From Inia geoffrensis (lineage: Eukaryota; Chordata; Mammalia; Artiodactyla; Iniidae), in assembly GCA_036417435.1 (NCBI GenBank), contig CM070910.1, positions 15,131,501-15,195,500 of the forward strand: a DNA stretch of 64,000 bases, written 5' to 3'. The translations under genes and the position numbers were made by a program. Positions 60,859 through 64,000 of the stretch are shown in pieces. Below the pieces are notes generated by a model. The model ran no database searches and was not told the DNA's origin. It worked only from the letters and a program-made list of their open reading frames with translations. Each line of letters starts with the position of its first letter. The first letter of the stretch is position 1.

Positions 60859-61172
60859 TGTAGAGAATGGACTTGAGGACACGGGAGGGGAAAGGGTAAA
60901 CTGGGAGGAAGTGAGAGAGTGGCATGGACATATATACACTACCAAATGTAAAACAGGTAGCTAGTGGGAAGCAGCCACATCGCACAGGGAGATCAGCTCT
61001 GTGCTTTGTGGCCACATAGAGGGGTGGAATAGGGAGGGTGGGAGGGAGACGCACGAGGGAGGAGATATGGGGATATAAGTATATGTATAACTGATTCACT
61101 TTGTTATAAAGCAGAAACTAACACTCCATTGTAAAGCAGTTATACTCCAATAAAGATGTTAAAAATAAAAAA
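60859..61172 (+). mobile_element. 5'-truncated L1 3' end
   Basis: 'gagagagtggcatggacata', 'gctagtgggaagcagccaca', 'gataactgattcac'-type text and 'actccaataaagatgttaaa' with A tail. A possible short duplication TAACTGCAG / TAACTGTAA flanks it. Confidence 0.88.
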
Positions 61173-61303
61173 GGTAACTGTAATAAATCAGGCATATAAT
61201 AAAAATGTTCTGGAAGTGTGCAGAAATGGGGAAAGGTGGAGGGAGGGGAGGTCTGAGAAGAACAACAAAGGAAGGATCAGGAATATACATCATCCATTAG
61301 GAA

Positions 61304-61316
61304 CCAAGATGGCGGA
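61304..61316 (+). promoter_or_regulatory. YY1-type site at L1 5' end
   Basis: CAAGATGGCGG lies within the first ~20 bases of the L1, the position where mammalian L1 promoters commonly carry a YY1 site that sets transcription start. The motif is seen; function is inferred. Confidence 0.6.
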
Positions 61317-62201
61317 GCAGAAGGACGTGCTCTCACTCCCTCTTGCGAGAGCACCAGAATCACAACTAGCTGCTGGACAGTCATCGACAGGAAGACACTG
61401 GAACTCACCAGAAAAGATACCCCACATCCAAAGACAAGGGAGAAGCCACAATGAGACGGCAGGAGGGGCACAGTCACAGTAAAATCAAATCGCATAACTG
61501 CTGGGTGGGTGACTCACAGACTGGAGAACACTTATACCACAGAAGTTCACCCACTGGAGTGAACGTTCTGAGCCCCACGTCATGTTCCCAACTGGGGGGT
61601 CCGGCAACAGGAAGAGGAATTCCTTGAGAATCAGACTTTGAAGCCTAGTGGGATTTAATTGCAGGACTTTGACAGGACTGGGGAAAACAGAGACTCCACT
61701 TTTAGAGGGCACACACAAAGTAGTGTGCACATCGGGACCCAGGGGAAGGAGCAGTGACCCCAGGGGAGACTGAATCAGACCTGCCTGCTAGTACTGGAGG
61801 GTCTCCTGCAGAGGCGGGGGGGTGGCCGTGGCTCACTGTGGGGACAAGGACACTGGCAGCAGAAGTTACAGGAAGTACTCCTTCGCGTGAGCCCTCCCTG
61901 AGTCCCAAATTAGCCCCACCAAAGAGCCCAGGTAGGATCCAGTGTTGGGTTGCCTCAGGCTAAACAACAAACAGGGAGGGAACCCAGCCCCACTCATCAG
62001 CAGTCAAGAGGATTAAAGTTTTACTGAGCTCTGCCCACCAGAGCAACAGTCAACTCTACCCACCACCAGTCCCTCCCATTGGGGAACTTGCACAAGCCTC
62101 TTAGATAGCCTCATCCATCAGAGGGCAGACAGCAGAAACAAGAAGAACTACAATCCTGCAGCCTGTGGAACAAAAACCACATTCACAGAAAAACAGACAA
62201 G

Positions 62202-63183
62202 ATGAAAAGGCAGAGGTCTATGTACCAGATGAAGGAACAAGATAAAACCCCAGAAAAACAACTAAATGAAGTGGACATAGGCAACCTTCCAGAAAAAGAA
62301 TTCAGAATAATGATAGTGAAGCTGATCCAGGACCTCGGAAAAAGAATGGAGGCAATGATCGAGAAGATGCAAGAAATGTTTAAAAAGACCGAGAAGAATT
62401 AAAGAACAAACAGAGATGAACAATACAATAACTGAAATGAAAAATACACTAGAAGGAATCAATAGCAGAATAAATTAGGCAGAAGAACGGATAAGTGACC
62501 TGGAAAACAGAATGGTGGAATTCACTGCTGTGGAACAGAATAAAGAAAAAAGAACTAAAAGAAATGAAGACAGCCTAAGACACCTCTGGAACAACATTAA
62601 ACGCAAGAACATTCGCATTATAAGGGTCTCAGAAGGAGAAGAGAGAGAGAAAGGACCTAAGAATATATCTGAAGAGATTATAGTCTAAAACTTCCCTAAC
62701 ATGGGAAAGGAAATAGCCACCCAAGTTCAGGAAGCGCAGAGAGTCCCATACAGGATCAACCCAAAGAGAAACATTTCGAGACATATAGTAATCAAACTGG
62801 CAAAAATTAAAGACAAAGAAAAATTATTGAAAGCAGCAAGGGAAAAACAACAAATAACATACAAGGGAACTCCCACAAGGGTAACAGCTGATTTCTCAGC
62901 AGAAACTCTACAAGCCAGAAGGGAGTGGCATGATATACTTAAAGTGATGAAAGGGAAGAACCTACAAACAAGATTACTCTACCCAGCAAGGATCTCAGTC
63001 AGATTCGATGGAGAAATCAAAAGCTTTACAGACAAGCAAAAGCTAAGGGAATTCAGCACCACCAAACCAGCTCTACAGCAAATGCTAAAGGAACTTCTAA
63101 GTGGGAAACACAAGAAAAGGACCTACAAAAACAAACCCAAAACAATTAAGAAAATGGCCACAGGAACATATATACATCAATAA
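62202..63183 (+). pseudogene. L1 ORF1 remnant, broken
   Basis: Opens MKRQRSMYQMKEQDKTPEKQ as in the 10.2 kb copy. A one-base loss near 62384 brings a stop at 62400. Further stops lie near 62477 and 62686. The frame is open again from MGKEIATQVQEAQRVPYRIN (62701) to the end at 63183, covering the C-terminal RNA-binding part. No intact ORF1 product. Confidence 0.9.
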
Positions 63184-63194
63184 TTACCTTAAAC

Positions 63195-64000
63195 ATGAAT
63201 GGATTAAATGCTCCAAACAAAAGACACAGGCTTGCTGAATGGCTACAAAAACAAGATGCATACATACGCTGTCTACAAGAGACCCACTTTAGACCTAGGG
63301 ACACACACAGACTAAAAGTGAGGGGATGGAAAAAGATATTCCCTGCAAATGGAAATCAAAAGAAAGCTGGAGTAGCAATACTCATATCAGATAAAATAGA
63401 CTTTAAAAGAATGTTACAAGAGACAAGGAAGGACACTACATAATGATCAAAGGATCAATCCAAGAAGAAAATATAACAATTATAGATATATATGCACCCA
63501 GCACAGGAGCACCTCAATACATAAGGCAACTGCTAACAGCTCTGAAACAGGAAATCGACAGTAACACAATAAAGTGGGGGACTTTAACACTTCACTTACA
63601 CCAATGGACAGATCATCCAAAATGAAAATAAATAAGGAAACAGAAGCTTTAAATGACACAATAGACCAGATAGATTTAATTGGTATTTATACGACATTCC
63701 ATCCAAAAACAGCACATTACACTTTCTTCTCAAGTGCGCATGGAACATTCTCCAGGATAGATGACATCTTGGGTCACAAATCAAGCCTCAGTAAATTTAA
63801 GAAAATTGACATCATATCAAGCATCTTTTGACCACAACGCTATGAGATTAGAAATGAATTACAGGGGAAAAAACGTAAAAAACACAAACACATGGAGGCT
63901 AAACACTATGTTACTAAATAACCAAGAGATCACTGAGGAAATCAAAGAGGAAATCAAAAAATACCCAGAGAGAAATGACAGTGAAAACACGACAATCCAA
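63195..64000 (+). pseudogene. L1 ORF2 remnant, endonuclease part, runs off the window
   Basis: MNGLNAPNKRHRLAEWLQKQ, then CLQETHF with the catalytic Glu. The frame changes near 63420-63443 and again near 63570. The Asp-containing motif GDFNT is present from 63577 but in a different frame from the start. No intact ORF2 in this stretch. Confidence 0.9.

Larger units (their letters stand above)
61298..64000 (+). mobile_element. L1 retrotransposon with 5' UTR, runs off the window
   Basis: Starts 'aggaaccaagatggcggagc', has ~900 bp of 5' UTR (61298-62201), broken ORF1, and the start of ORF2; the 3' part is beyond 64,000. It is closely related to the 10.2 kb L1. Antisense to MTHFD1L and on the 5' side of the first exon in the window. 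Confidence 0.95.

Overview
This is a mammalian, almost certainly cetacean, nuclear genomic window. Two things show this. There are 17 recognisable CHR-type SINEs, the tRNA-Glu-related family of whales and their relatives, each with the head GGCTTCCCTGGTGGCGCAGTGG or a close variant. There are also several L1 elements with 3' ends typical of cetartiodactyl genomes. The density of the short ~200 bp CHR type suggests a whale or dolphin, possibly a toothed whale; the species cannot be fixed from this.

The only gene I can support is MTHFD1L, the mitochondrial monofunctional C1-tetrahydrofolate synthase (10-formyl-THF synthetase), on the minus strand. Eight consecutive internal coding exons run from 54,892 down to 2,047. 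All eight have GT/AG splice sites, and joined they give one open frame of 860 nt (about 286 codons) from the middle of the formate-THF ligase domain. Intron lengths, from the 5' end of the gene, are about 6.0, 2.7, 3.9, 32.7, 5.3, 0.74 and 0.55 kb. The N-terminal exons (including the ATP-binding P-loop) lie beyond 64,000 and the C-terminal exons lie before position 1.

Everything else is intron filled with layers of transposons. The oldest layer is MIR, L2, MER5/hAT-type DNA transposons, an MLT1-type LTR, ancient L1 pieces, and a long mammalian repeat I could not assign. The younger layer is three substantial L1s on the + strand (10.2-15.5 kb, 29.1-32.4 kb, and 61.3 kb past the window end), several L1 3' ends, and the CHR SINEs. 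All three large L1s lie antisense to MTHFD1L and all are disabled. The SINEs are densest at 57.9-60.2 kb, where five sit within 2.2 kb.

I found no RNA gene, CRISPR array, operon or new protein system. Nearly all the short open frames are repeat-derived or chance. The most interesting observations are a SINE insertion that appears to carry a 3'-transduced segment (27,861-28,092), microsatellites that grew at the same place in two L1 3' UTRs, a near-complete L1 5' UTR positioned so that an antisense promoter could read into MTHFD1L, and inverted SINE pairs. Repeat-family names come from recognition by eye, not from a database search.
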